Assembly: GCA_026692905.1 (NCBI GenBank)
Contig: JAPLNL010000040.1
Location: 35,655 to 99,654, forward strand
DNA: 64,000 nt
Reading direction: 5' to 3'
DNA from: Planctomycetota bacterium
Lineage (GTDB): Bacteria > Planctomycetota > Planctomycetia > Pirellulales > Pirellulaceae
Shown piece by piece: positions 1 to 8,351 of the stretch (position 1 is the first letter of the stretch; the number at the start of each line of letters is the position of its first letter). The notes under the pieces were generated by a model. It had not been told where the DNA came from. It was given only the letters and a program-made list of their open reading frames with translations, and did not search any database. The translations under genes were made by a program, and so were the position numbers.

Positions 1-7
1 GCTCGTC

Positions 8-844
8 TTAGGCTGCGGCAGAGCGGCTGGTGAGTTCCGCGTTGGCGTTTTCGATTGTTATGGCGTCGATCCGCGATTTGTCCTGTGCATAAGCCACCAT
101 GAGAGCCAAGTCGCAGAGACGGTTGATACGTCGAGGAACACCGAGCGTGAGTTCCTGAATCAAGCTGATCGCTTCATCGTCGAACATTGAGGGTTTGTTC
201 CATCCTGCCGTCGCAATTCGATGCTGAATGTAGCCCGCCGTTTCTTGGCCAGAAAAGCGATCGAGAACACAACGCACCGCCACGCGATCTTCGAGCGCGG
301 TGTGACGTGCCAAGTGCGATAGGAGAATTGGCGACCCAGACAAAACGAGCGTCATTGCGGTTTCGGATTCGGCAAGTTCGGTGGCCAAGTTCAATAGCAA
401 TCGCAACGGCTCCAAGGATCCGCAGTTATCCAGCAAGTGAGCCTCGTCGATTGCGATGACCGCGTGTTGAGAGTCGCTGACGTTGTGCCGGAGGATTCGT
501 TCAATGGTTTCGATTGAATACCCGATTTCGCCAAAGGTGTCAGAGCCTTCGTGTGGAGCAATTTGCCGTGCGATGTACCGAAGCAATTGGTCGGGGGGCA
601 TCGCAGGATAGACAACTCGAACGGTGGGAGCAATAAACTCTGGCAATTGAGAAAAAACCGCATCCAGCAACATCGATTTCCCAAGGCCGGGTTCGCCGCA
701 CAAGACTGCAACCGAGCGACGCGTTTCGATCGCGTAATGCATCTTGAGCAATGCGGCTTGATGTGAATCGGAGGGATAGTAGAAATTTGCTTCTGGCCGA
801 CTGTCGAAGGGTCGGCTCTGAAGGCCCCAATGCGATTGGTACAT
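8..844 (-). CDS. ExeA-like AAA ATPase
   Basis: A 278-residue AAA ATPase of the ExeA/general-secretion type. The Walker A motif GEPGLGKS lies at about residues 50-57 and the Walker B motif AVIAIDEAHLL at about 128-138. The C-terminal part, with VPRRINRLCDLAL, matches the lid region of this family. ExeA-type proteins energise assembly of envelope structures, and related ones sit in exopolysaccharide/exosortase loci. It is the last gene of a minus-strand operon, 40 bp after the CpsD/ParA-like ATPase, so a role in a shared envelope or polysaccharide process is inferred. No peptidoglycan-binding C-terminal domain is present, unlike the longest ExeA proteins. The family is clear; the specific role is not. 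Confidence 0.85.
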   Translation of the reverse strand: MYQSHWGLQSRPFDSRPEANFYYPSDSHQAALLKMHYAIETRRSVAVLCGEPGLGKSMLLDAVFSQLPEFIAPTVRVVYPAMPPDQLLRYIARQIAPHEGSDTFGEIGYSIETIERILRHNVSDSQHAVIAIDEAHLLDNCGSLEPLRLLLNLATELAESETAMTLVLSGSPILLSHLARHTALEDRVAVRCVLDRFSGQETAGYIQHRIATAGWNKPSMFDDEAISLIQELTLGVPRRINRLCDLALMVAYAQDKSRIDAITIENANAELTSRSAAA

Positions 845-884
845 AGTCGAACCTGATTCCAGTTAGTAATTGGGCCCGCGAGCC

Positions 885-2543
885 TTAGGATTGAAAATTT
901 TCGACCAGACCGATCGAGGAGATTCCCATTCCTTGCAAAATACTCACGGCGGTATCCACTTTTTCTTTGATGCTCAATTCCGTATCCACAACGACGATCG
1001 CTGCGTCCACAATACTTTCTTGCGCCACACCGACCATATCGCGTTGCTCCAAGTTTAGCCTGTTGGCATCGATGAAGACCATATCGAACGCTGTCGAAAT
1101 GCGTCGAATCAATTTGGCCATGCGATGAAGATTCGCATGCATTTGCTGTTGAGATACGACGCTCGTCAAAGGGAACAATGTCATGTTGTCCGAAATGGAG
1201 TGGATTGCAATCTCATTCAACGGGACGTTTTCAAACAAACAGTCCTGCCAACCGTACTGCATATCAAGTCGGAGTTGGTCGACGAGGCTTGGGCAGAAAG
1301 TATCGCCATCGATCAGTGCGACACGAAGGCCTGCGCTGGCCGCGCATCGAGCCATGTGCATTGCGACAGTGCTGCGTCCGACACCTCGTTCGCCACTCGT
1401 AATGGCCATCACCTTTAGACCGTCACGATTTGCAAGGCTGAGATGTTTTCCAATTTGTTGGAAGGCATCAGCATGGGCGGTTTCAATATGCTTGACCACT
1501 TCAGGCCAGAAAAATTGGTCCACTTCCCAACTTGGGTTCAACGCAACAGGCAACGGAAGAGCCGTTGGAAGTTGTGGCGGAGCCGAAACTTTGGGTGGTT
1601 GGGTATTTTGCTCGGATCGAGGACCGGCGTTTTGAACCGAGCGACTACCGTGTGAATTATCAAATCGGCGTGTCGTTTTGGCTTCGCCGACGAATAGAGC
1701 ATCCACTGGTCGAGCGGCCGGTTGGACTGGCGCTGTCGGCATATTTGCTACCGAGTGGGTCGGAAGCTGGACGATAGGAGCATCGGAAGTTTTATGAGGG
1801 CGTCGGTCCACATGGGGTTCAGGCGGAAGCGATCGTTTTGCTGGTGCGATGCTTGGCGAAGATGTTGCACCCGTCCCAAAGGCGATAGGCTCTGTCATTT
1901 CGACGAGGGCTCGTTCGGAGGGTCTTGCGGCAGCAAGACGCTGCGACGTTGTGTGTCCAGCGAGACCATCTACGTACATGACTTGGTCGTACGCTGCTTG
2001 GTCGGTTGCGGCAGGGGTGGTGCTCGAATCGTAGGCCACTTGTTGGATTGGCTGCTTGGGCTGCTTCGATTGTGTTTGTGCTGGAATGTGTTTTGGAGGA
2101 TCAATTTGTGCTGGAATGTGTTTTGGAGGATCAACTGGGCCGACCGAGTGAGGTCGGTATTGGGCCGCTTCGTTTGAAACAGCGGGAATTCCATTGCGAA
2201 CATATGCTGCTGCAGAGGTTGATTCCAGAGCCTTCATTCCACGTTCGGCACCGAGGGCGGACCAGACACCCTGTTTGGGACGGGTCGGCTCGACCGGTTT
2301 CGGATTTGCATAACTACCAGGCTCTGCATGCGAGGGATCGAACCGAAGCTTAGCCCCGGATGGCAGATTTTGAGGAGGTTGAGTGGCTGGCGCGGTCATC
2401 TCTCGCGCTGGGCCCGTTCTGACGATGCTCGCATTTTGAGTCGTTTGAGTATCCGAATCAGTTGGAGCGGATGGCGCGCTAAGGGACTGCGATGCGCGGT
2501 TCTTGAGATACGCCCGCAAAAATGCCTGATTCACTTCGCTCAT
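885..2543 (-). CDS. CpsD/ParA-like ATPase with K-to-R P-loop
   Basis: A 552-residue protein. About 350 N-terminal residues are low-complexity (Pro, Ala, Thr, Gln) and include a tandem 10-residue repeat around DPPKHIPAQ, encoded at 2077-2136. A CpsD/MinD-type nucleotide-binding domain follows. Its Walker A reads SGERGVGRST at about 383-392, so the usual lysine is arginine. A second motif LIDGDTFCP follows at about 409-417 and MVFIDAN at about 487-493. There is no C-terminal tyrosine cluster, so autokinase activity of the BY-kinase type is unlikely. Neighbours are a single-span membrane protein upstream and an ExeA-like ATPase downstream, which resembles exopolysaccharide chain-length or export modules. 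The fold assignment is firm; the activity is inferred. Confidence 0.82.
   Translation of the reverse strand: MSEVNQAFLRAYLKNRASQSLSAPSAPTDSDTQTTQNASIVRTGPAREMTAPATQPPQNLPSGAKLRFDPSHAEPGSYANPKPVEPTRPKQGVWSALGAERGMKALESTSAAAYVRNGIPAVSNEAAQYRPHSVGPVDPPKHIPAQIDPPKHIPAQTQSKQPKQPIQQVAYDSSTTPAATDQAAYDQVMYVDGLAGHTTSQRLAAARPSERALVEMTEPIAFGTGATSSPSIAPAKRSLPPEPHVDRRPHKTSDAPIVQLPTHSVANMPTAPVQPAARPVDALFVGEAKTTRRFDNSHGSRSVQNAGPRSEQNTQPPKVSAPPQLPTALPLPVALNPSWEVDQFFWPEVVKHIETAHADAFQQIGKHLSLANRDGLKVMAITSGERGVGRSTVAMHMARCAASAGLRVALIDGDTFCPSLVDQLRLDMQYGWQDCLFENVPLNEIAIHSISDNMTLFPLTSVVSQQQMHANLHRMAKLIRRISTAFDMVFIDANRLNLEQRDMVGVAQESIVDAAIVVVDTELSIKEKVDTAVSILQGMGISSIGLVENFQS
2077..2136. repeat. Two tandem 30-bp units inside the CpsD-like gene
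   Basis: Two direct copies of a 30-bp unit (2077-2106 and 2107-2136) differ at one position near the end. They encode the tandem decapeptide DPPKHIPAQ(I/T) in the disordered N-terminal part of the ATPase. This is a recent in-frame expansion. Confidence 0.85.
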
Positions 2544-2582
2544 GATCGATCAATCCATTCAATCAACGTGGTACGTTTTACT

Positions 2583-4010
2583 TTATTTACCGGGAGGATA
2601 TCCGAACGAGTTCCCACCTTGCGGGGGCGCAACAGGCGTGTACGGAACTTGAGGCGTGACTGTAGGTGGATATCTATTGGAAGTGTTGGAAGCTGGCTGT
2701 CGAATCATCTGCGACTGCTGAGCCGCGCCTGAAGCGCTTTGCTCGTAGGGAGGTACCCTTAAAGCTGGGTTTTCCTGCGGAATTGGTGGATACGATCTGC
2801 CAGACAACGTGTTTTCCGACGACAAAGGTTGGTAGACGCTTGGTGTAGTCGGATTAGGTATAGGCTGGTACGGGGTTAAGTTGTTCGGTAGCGAATTCCC
2901 TGCGTTGACTGGAACATAAGAAATAGGGGTCGTTGGAAAACTTAGCTCCACGGAAGGCTTTGCGAAGGATTGGCCTTCGACCGTACTGGCGACTGGGCTT
3001 TGATTGCTTCGGTTTCGCAAATCTATCAATTCTCGAGTTGTCAACCTCGGGTTAACGCTATCCACGATCCCAGAAGTTCCTTCGCCGGGTCTTGCTGTAC
3101 TGGTTGCCTCGGCAGTCATGGACGAACTAAACGAATCACCCGAGGGGAGAGTAGAATTGACTGGTTGAGAATTCATGGCAACCCGTGTATCGGGGAAGCT
3201 AAGTGAAGGACTCGATGCAGGAGTCATTCCAGGTTTTGAGCTTGGGGGTAGTAGGGATGGCTTCGCTTGAACCATGTTTTGTTCCACCTCGCGTCGATTT
3301 AAGGCCCCGTTTTCCACCACACCGCCTTGGAGCGATATCGGATCTTTCGAAATGTCGTTTTGCGACGAAGAGTCGTTGAGATCGATACTTGCCAAGGAAC
3401 TCGTCGATGGAACTGGAACGGGAGTTCCAAAACCTACCAGCTCAAGCGGTTTGTCGTTAGAATTTTTTTGTTCTGCCAATGGAAGTGTGGGAGGCTGCAG
3501 ATTCGGAAGTGGAGGGAATAGGGCCTCCTTTTCCATTGTATTAGGTGAACTGGCTGTGCCTATCTTTGTTGCCATCGGTGGCGGCGTATCAGGCGAATTC
3601 GATTCGGGTTTCAAACCTGATGGGCTTCCGCCCGAGTTCGAGGCGATCGTAGGGCTGCCCCCATTCCTCGCGTTTTGTGTGTTTCGAATAACCAGCAGGC
3701 AGAGTGCGATCACCAGGACTCCAACGACCACGTTGTACGGACGATTGCTGCTGGCGGTTGCTGGTTTTGGAACTGACTGGGCGGCAGGTATGGCGAGTGC
3801 AGGTATTGGAGTTGCGACCGATGTCGACTCAACCCTAGCTGTCAACTTTTCTGCTGGGCCACTTGTCGTGGCAACAGATGACTTGGCCGAGTTCGCGATT
3901 CCGCCCACGATGTTCGGCTGAACATTTCGTAGGGAAAAGAGAACAGGTACCGATCCGGTTCCCGGTCTGTGCGGTTGAGCACTTCTCTGCTGCCTGTTTG
4001 ATTCGGTCAT
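2583..4010 (-). CDS. Proline-rich single-span membrane protein
   Basis: A 475-residue protein without a recognised domain. About 90 residues of basic, Ser/Pro-rich N-terminus precede one hydrophobic segment (about 92-109, VVVGVLVIALCLLVIR), followed by roughly 365 residues rich in Pro, Ser, Asn and Gln. This suggests a cytoplasmic N-terminus, one membrane anchor and a long disordered periplasmic tail. It is the first gene of the operon with the CpsD-like and ExeA-like ATPases, 39 bp upstream of the former. It may anchor or couple those ATPases to the envelope; this is inference from context only. Confidence 0.75.
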   Translation of the reverse strand: MTESNRQQRSAQPHRPGTGSVPVLFSLRNVQPNIVGGIANSAKSSVATTSGPAEKLTARVESTSVATPIPALAIPAAQSVPKPATASSNRPYNVVVGVLVIALCLLVIRNTQNARNGGSPTIASNSGGSPSGLKPESNSPDTPPPMATKIGTASSPNTMEKEALFPPLPNLQPPTLPLAEQKNSNDKPLELVGFGTPVPVPSTSSLASIDLNDSSSQNDISKDPISLQGGVVENGALNRREVEQNMVQAKPSLLPPSSKPGMTPASSPSLSFPDTRVAMNSQPVNSTLPSGDSFSSSMTAEATSTARPGEGTSGIVDSVNPRLTTRELIDLRNRSNQSPVASTVEGQSFAKPSVELSFPTTPISYVPVNAGNSLPNNLTPYQPIPNPTTPSVYQPLSSENTLSGRSYPPIPQENPALRVPPYEQSASGAAQQSQMIRQPASNTSNRYPPTVTPQVPYTPVAPPQGGNSFGYPPGK

Positions 4011-4509
4011 TGGGACGATTCCTTTCGAACCAAGCTGCCCATCGGGCTAAATTTGTTTTTTCAAGTCGAGCCGATCGCTCCCGAAATCCGGAAACACAAC
4101 GGCAGACTACTAGCGGTTATCGGTTGGATTATTTCGATTCTTGAGCTTTTGACGATCGGAGAATCTGGGTTATTTGCGGCGACGCTTCCGTTTTCGTGGT
4201 TTTGCGTGCCAGAACTTCCCTTGATCAGGCTAGAAACCAACGCCCCTCAAGGGAAGAGCAATCCAGAGGCTTAACTGAATTTCTAACCGAACTTGGTTCT
4301 GGTGCGGCGAACGAGTCCCTGGGCGAGCTCGCGAATTCACTCCCTTGACTGTCGCGCTGAAGACTCATAGGTATCAAAATCGATACATTTAGCCCACTGG
4401 ACGCCTCCCTCGCAATAAGAAAAGTCCAAAATTGCGTGGTAATGTTGGGGAATCTTTCTGGCAAAGTATCATCAAAACAGGGTGGTTTTTCCTTATCTCG
4501 GGGATGCGC
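4011..4509. other. Divergent intergenic region without a convincing gene
   Basis: About 500 bp separate the start of the minus-strand ATPase operon from the start of the plus-strand metallopeptidase. Open frames here have no protein-like composition. The stretch must hold promoters for both directions, but no clear -35/-10 pair could be chosen by eye. Confidence 0.5.
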
Positions 4510-7092
4510 ATGTCCAGCAACGAACACCAGTCGAAGAAGGTACGAAAGCTAGCGATCGAGTCGCTTGAATCGAGGCGCGTCATGGCGACTCTTCCGTACG
4601 GTGCCGCATTCGATGACACTGGCGAGTTTATGTTGGGGAGGGTTGCTGTTACCCCTGTTTTCTTGGAAAGCGATGGCTCGATCGATCCAAACACGGAGAA
4701 CTGGAACCCGGCTCAGATCACCCAAGTTATTAGCAATATCCAGACCGGATTGAATTGGTGGACACAGCTTTTGGCGACCAAAAGTTCCGTTCACACTCTC
4801 AGTTTTGTAATTGATACGACCTATGCGACCAAGCCAGTTGCCACCCCGTATGAGCCAATTTCTCGTCGATCCGATGACCACACTTTATGGGCGGGCAAGT
4901 TTCTTGCGGATTTGGGATTCAGCAGCGGAACGACGATCGATCGAGTTCGCGCGTTTAACAATTCCCAACGCGAAAAACTAGACACGGATTGGGCCTTTAC
5001 CATTTTCGTGGCGAACTCACAAGCTGATGGCGATGGCGGTTTCGCGACTGGCGGGTCCTTTACAAGAGCATTTGCATTCGCCGGTGGGCTTTACGAGGTG
5101 GTTCCGTCGACCCGTCCAGCCTCGACCTATTCCCATGAAACCGGACATATGTTTTGGGCGAGGGACGAATACACGGGTGGAGGAAAGTACACAGACCGCC
5201 GCGGCTACTACAACGCTCAGAACACGAATGCATTCGATCTCAATCCAACCCAAAATTTCCAGCAAGAAACGAGTATCATGTCGGCTGGCTCGACGCTGCA
5301 GACGGCATACGACACCGTGGTTAGTGCGGATGCAACGCTTGCCCAAATTGGATGGAAGGATAGTGATCGCGACGGGATATTCGACGTGCTGGATGTCCCG
5401 TTCTCGCTCGAAGGAACTGGCCGATTTGATGAGGCTTCGGGCACGTATCGTTTTGTTGGACACTCATCGGTCCAGACTTTAGCCAATCGAAATTCATCCG
5501 GTACGCAAAACGACATCACGCTCAATAAGATCGGTAAAGTTGAATATAGAATCAACAATGGCCCTTGGACAACGTACTCTACCCCGAACCAGTACGTTGT
5601 CGATATCGACATGAGCATTCCTTTGGGGGCAACGAATTCGGGAACCATCGAAATCCGAACATCGGATCCTCGTATCGGAATTTCAAGCAATGTCTTTAGC
5701 GGCACGATCGGAGCCGCACCGGACACGACAACCCAACACGGAATCCAGGGATTTGTTTGGAACGATACAGACCGCAATAACGCTTGGAATTCCAACGAAG
5801 CCGGATTGGCTGGCATGTCGGTTACCATCGTCAACAACAGCAACCAACCCATCGTTTTTCAAACAATCGTTGAGCCAGATACTTTTCAGTCTGGGCAATA
5901 TACGAACACCTCCAACGGTGTTCGTCTCGATTGCATAGGGGAGGACACGCTGGGTGCGATTGGAGTCTTCGAGGACCCCAATGCTTCCACCGGCGCTAAA
6001 ATTTTTAAGCCGTATTCCAACTCAGCAAGCGGATATGTCGATGCGTTTCGCGGCACCCGCCAGCAGCTGCGGGCTCGCTTCGACAAACCGACATCCTATG
6101 CTTCCATTGACGCGATAGCGATCGTTGATGACACCGATGTTCGCATCGATGCCTTTGCTGCCGACGGATCTTTGATCAAACGTGTCGAACAAAAAGGGTT
6201 ACTCAACGGCCAAAAAGTAACCATCGAGGTTGGGACCGATACGGCCCAGATCGCTTCGGTCGTCATCAGCGGTTTCAACAACTCGTACGTCAAGCTCGAC
6301 AATCTGAGATTTGGTCCGAAGAACTCTGCAAGGACCGCGAGCGACGGCAGTTACTCGTTAGCCAATCTTCCTGCTGGAAACTACAACCTTCTCGTCCAAG
6401 CTACGGATGTGGGATACGAGTTCACAAATCCATCCACGGGGCTCCAATCCGTAGTATTTGCGACCGGAACTTCGCTGTCCCATATCGATTTCGGTTTGAA
6501 ACGAACACCGAGCCCCTGGCAAAACCAAGCGTTGAAGGAAGACGTCGACAATAGCGGCTCTGTCGATCCACTCGACGTATTGGTTTTGATTAACGAGATC
6601 AATCTCGCTGGCTCCCGCCCATTAACGGGTTCTGGTCAGAGCACTCCTCCCTTTATCGATGTCGACGGTGATCGAAGCATCGGCCCGCTTGATGTCCTAA
6701 TGGTCATCAACTACATCAACACGCACCCGTCGTCGGGTGGCGTTGGTGCCGGTGGCGAAGGTGAGACGGCCGCGTTTGTACGAATGCCAACGCAGCCATC
6801 TTCGGCTCCATTCACATCCTTCGTCATCGATGCCCGAGCCGAACGGTCCGCAACTCGAATTGTTGCCAACTCATCTCGCGTCAGCCGCCTCGGTGAGTCG
6901 GGGGCTGAAAAATGCGGCTGCCCAGCATGCACCTCGCTGGCGCCGTCAGGCGAATCAAGCCCAGCCATCATCGATATTGCGACCGCCAGTAAGTTAGGGA
7001 ACTCTGTCTCCTCCAAAACCATTGAGCCCAACCTATCTAGCAACTCAGGTCTTGCGAACCTAGATGAGCTCCTCAAGAACTGGAGTTCTTAG
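4510..7092 (+). CDS. Secreted M64-like metallopeptidase with SdrD-B-like and dockerin domains
   Basis: From the ATG at 4510 the protein has 860 residues; an in-frame ATG at 4432 would add 26. The N-terminus KLAIESLESRRVMA is the planctomycetal LExR-type motif found on surface proteins. A catalytic region has HETGHMFWARDEY, matching the M64 pattern HExxH...DEY, with Zn ligands inferred. A SdrD-B-like repeat follows (GFVWNDTDRNNAWNSNEAGL). Near the C-terminus are two Ca-binding dockerin-type repeats, DVDNSGSVDPLDVLVLINEI and DVDGDRSIGPLDVLMVINYI. The protein is probably exported and attached to the cell surface or a larger complex. The stop codon lies in the left edge of a dispersed hairpin repeat that may end transcription. 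Confidence 0.85.
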   Translation: MSSNEHQSKKVRKLAIESLESRRVMATLPYGAAFDDTGEFMLGRVAVTPVFLESDGSIDPNTENWNPAQITQVISNIQTGLNWWTQLLATKSSVHTLSFVIDTTYATKPVATPYEPISRRSDDHTLWAGKFLADLGFSSGTTIDRVRAFNNSQREKLDTDWAFTIFVANSQADGDGGFATGGSFTRAFAFAGGLYEVVPSTRPASTYSHETGHMFWARDEYTGGGKYTDRRGYYNAQNTNAFDLNPTQNFQQETSIMSAGSTLQTAYDTVVSADATLAQIGWKDSDRDGIFDVLDVPFSLEGTGRFDEASGTYRFVGHSSVQTLANRNSSGTQNDITLNKIGKVEYRINNGPWTTYSTPNQYVVDIDMSIPLGATNSGTIEIRTSDPRIGISSNVFSGTIGAAPDTTTQHGIQGFVWNDTDRNNAWNSNEAGLAGMSVTIVNNSNQPIVFQTIVEPDTFQSGQYTNTSNGVRLDCIGEDTLGAIGVFEDPNASTGAKIFKPYSNSASGYVDAFRGTRQQLRARFDKPTSYASIDAIAIVDDTDVRIDAFAADGSLIKRVEQKGLLNGQKVTIEVGTDTAQIASVVISGFNNSYVKLDNLRFGPKNSARTASDGSYSLANLPAGNYNLLVQATDVGYEFTNPSTGLQSVVFATGTSLSHIDFGLKRTPSPWQNQALKEDVDNSGSVDPLDVLVLINEINLAGSRPLTGSGQSTPPFIDVDGDRSIGPLDVLMVINYINTHPSSGGVGAGGEGETAAFVRMPTQPSSAPFTSFVIDARAERSATRIVANSSRVSRLGESGAEKCGCPACTSLAPSGESSPAIIDIATASKLGNSVSSKTIEPNLSSNSGLANLDELLKNWSS

Positions 7093-7150
7093 CACGACGC
7101 GCAAGCTAGTGAAACTACCGGCCAGTTCACTAGCTTGCGCTTCGTGCTAA
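7089..7150. repeat. Dispersed hairpin, family A copy 1
   Basis: A near-perfect palindrome. The left arm (T)TAGCACGACGCGCAAGCTAG runs into GTGAA, a 12-base loop follows, and the right arm TTCACTAGCTTGCGC ends in TTCGTGCTAA. It begins on the stop codon of the metallopeptidase. Other copies are at 40348-40408, 50555-50615 and 63809-63859. Probable roles are transcription end or REP-like mobile palindrome. Confidence 0.9.
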
Positions 7151-7239
7151 GTTCGCTTTCATGCTACCTCTCGCCTCAGAACATCCCCTTCAGCATAAAG
7201 AATGCTGGATTGAGTTATGCACAGCGGCAGGACATGAGA

Positions 7240-7692
7240 CTAGGTTGGCGGTTTTTGATCTTGATACCTGGCGTCCAACCTTGCACGCTTTGTTAGTGAA
7301 ACCAAATCGGATGCAACGAATGGTCTTGGGATCGGCATTTCCCGAGACTCGATCGAATAGACAATACGATTGTTGGATTTTTCAAAACGAATTTCGGAGA
7401 TGACTCCAATGGTTGGCTCATTCTCAAAAAAGTGGGATAGGACTTCTACCTGTTCCCCTACCGAAAACCCTTCGTCGACAACCCGTCGCCACATTGTTGG
7501 CTTGACGCGAATCGATTGATCGCCGTACCACAAACGGTAATACTCGCCGTCGAAGCTATCACGGCGAAAGACACGTGTGCTTGGAATCCACTGCTCGGCT
7601 TGCTCAACGTCCTCTGGATGGATCCAGTCCATTCCCTCTCTTGGCCAAACCAGATAAGCACCGCAATCAGGCATGGAAGGCCAAATCGTCAT
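7240..7692 (-). CDS. Hypothetical protein, 150 aa
   Basis: A 150-residue soluble protein with a tryptophan- and charge-rich composition typical of real coding sequence (PREGMDWIHPEDVEQAEQW near the start; RLWYGDQSIRVKPTMWRRV in the middle). No signal peptide or membrane segment is seen. The WIHPED segment recalls small hypothetical proteins seen in other planctomycetes, but no named family can be assigned with confidence. It stands alone between intergenic repeats, transcribed toward the metallopeptidase gene. Confidence 0.65.
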   Translation of the reverse strand: MTIWPSMPDCGAYLVWPREGMDWIHPEDVEQAEQWIPSTRVFRRDSFDGEYYRLWYGDQSIRVKPTMWRRVVDEGFSVGEQVEVLSHFFENEPTIGVISEIRFEKSNNRIVYSIESREMPIPRPFVASDLVSLTKRARLDARYQDQKPPT

Positions 7693-7995
7693 AATATCCT
7701 TCGCTCACCATTGCGGAGCGAAATCTTCGCCCCTAGAAATCAAAAGCCAATCGCGTTCCAAATCTACCTAAACGGCGAATACAATGCGTAAACCATTCTA
7801 CCCTGCAATTCGAAGTACTGGGGAGTGTCGCACAATTGTCCTCAATTGTTGCTGAACTGAAATAAACACTACCGAGCCGTAACTCTGTAACGAACTGCCA
7901 GAGATAAGTCTCCGGTGCAGTTGTTTGTTTTGACCTTTTAGGCATAGCATGGAATTGATAGCGAAGTCAAAATCCCAATGATATCGCAGTGCAAA

Positions 7996-8040
7996 ACCCC
8001 TCACCCCCAGCCCCTCTCCCCTAAGAGGGGCGAGGGGAGC
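7996..8040. repeat. CCCCTCACCCCC-type palindrome, copy 1
   Basis: The left part ACCCCTCACCCCCAGCCCCT and an inner stem CCCCTCTCCCCT/AGAGGGGCGAGGGG form a GC-rich imperfect hairpin. The same element recurs at 11021-11067, 11250-11298, 23442-23488 and 23591-23638. It is an intergenic REP-like family. Confidence 0.85.
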
Positions 8041-8231
8041 AAAATCAAAAAGATGTGGGTAAAGATGAGGATGAAATCCGTGGTCGGCAGTGAACGCATT
8101 GAGTGAGAGTCGCAGCGCGACGGCATTTCCACTGAAGCTACTTGGCCTGAAATCAAAAGAGCAATTGGGTGAGGCAGTGATTCACAGCCCATGCCGCTCC
8201 TTCAGAGTTCTGTATCAGACAGGCCATGGGA

Positions 8232-8268
8232 CCTGGGGTTTCGTCCGCTACGCGAACTTTACCCCAGG
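8232..8268. repeat. Hairpin with CCTGGGGT/ACCCCAGG arms
   Basis: Inverted arms CCTGGGGT and ACCCCAGG enclose a loop with TTTCGTCCGCTACGCGAACTT. It lies just downstream of the minus-strand enolase-family gene and may act as its transcription end, although no T-tract follows. Confidence 0.55.
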
Positions 8269-8351
8269 CTCAAAAATCCCATCGCATTCGCGATTCAATT
8301 GCAGACGACTAGGTATAGTCGTCTTCAGCTAAGTAAGGCATCTCAGATGGT

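Larger units (their letters stand above)
7693..8351. other. Gene-free stretch with repeats
   Basis: About 660 bp without a convincing gene. It holds a repeat of about 120 bp (7918-8040, related to 23513-23640) ending in a CCCCTCACCCCC-type palindrome (7996-8040). A hairpin with arms CCTGGGGT/ACCCCAGG lies at 8232-8268. The remaining sequence shows no protein-like frame. Confidence 0.6.

Noticed and set aside
3274..3921. 215-residue plus-strand frame
   Set aside because: Antisense to the Pro-rich membrane protein; composition is a mirror of that low-complexity gene.
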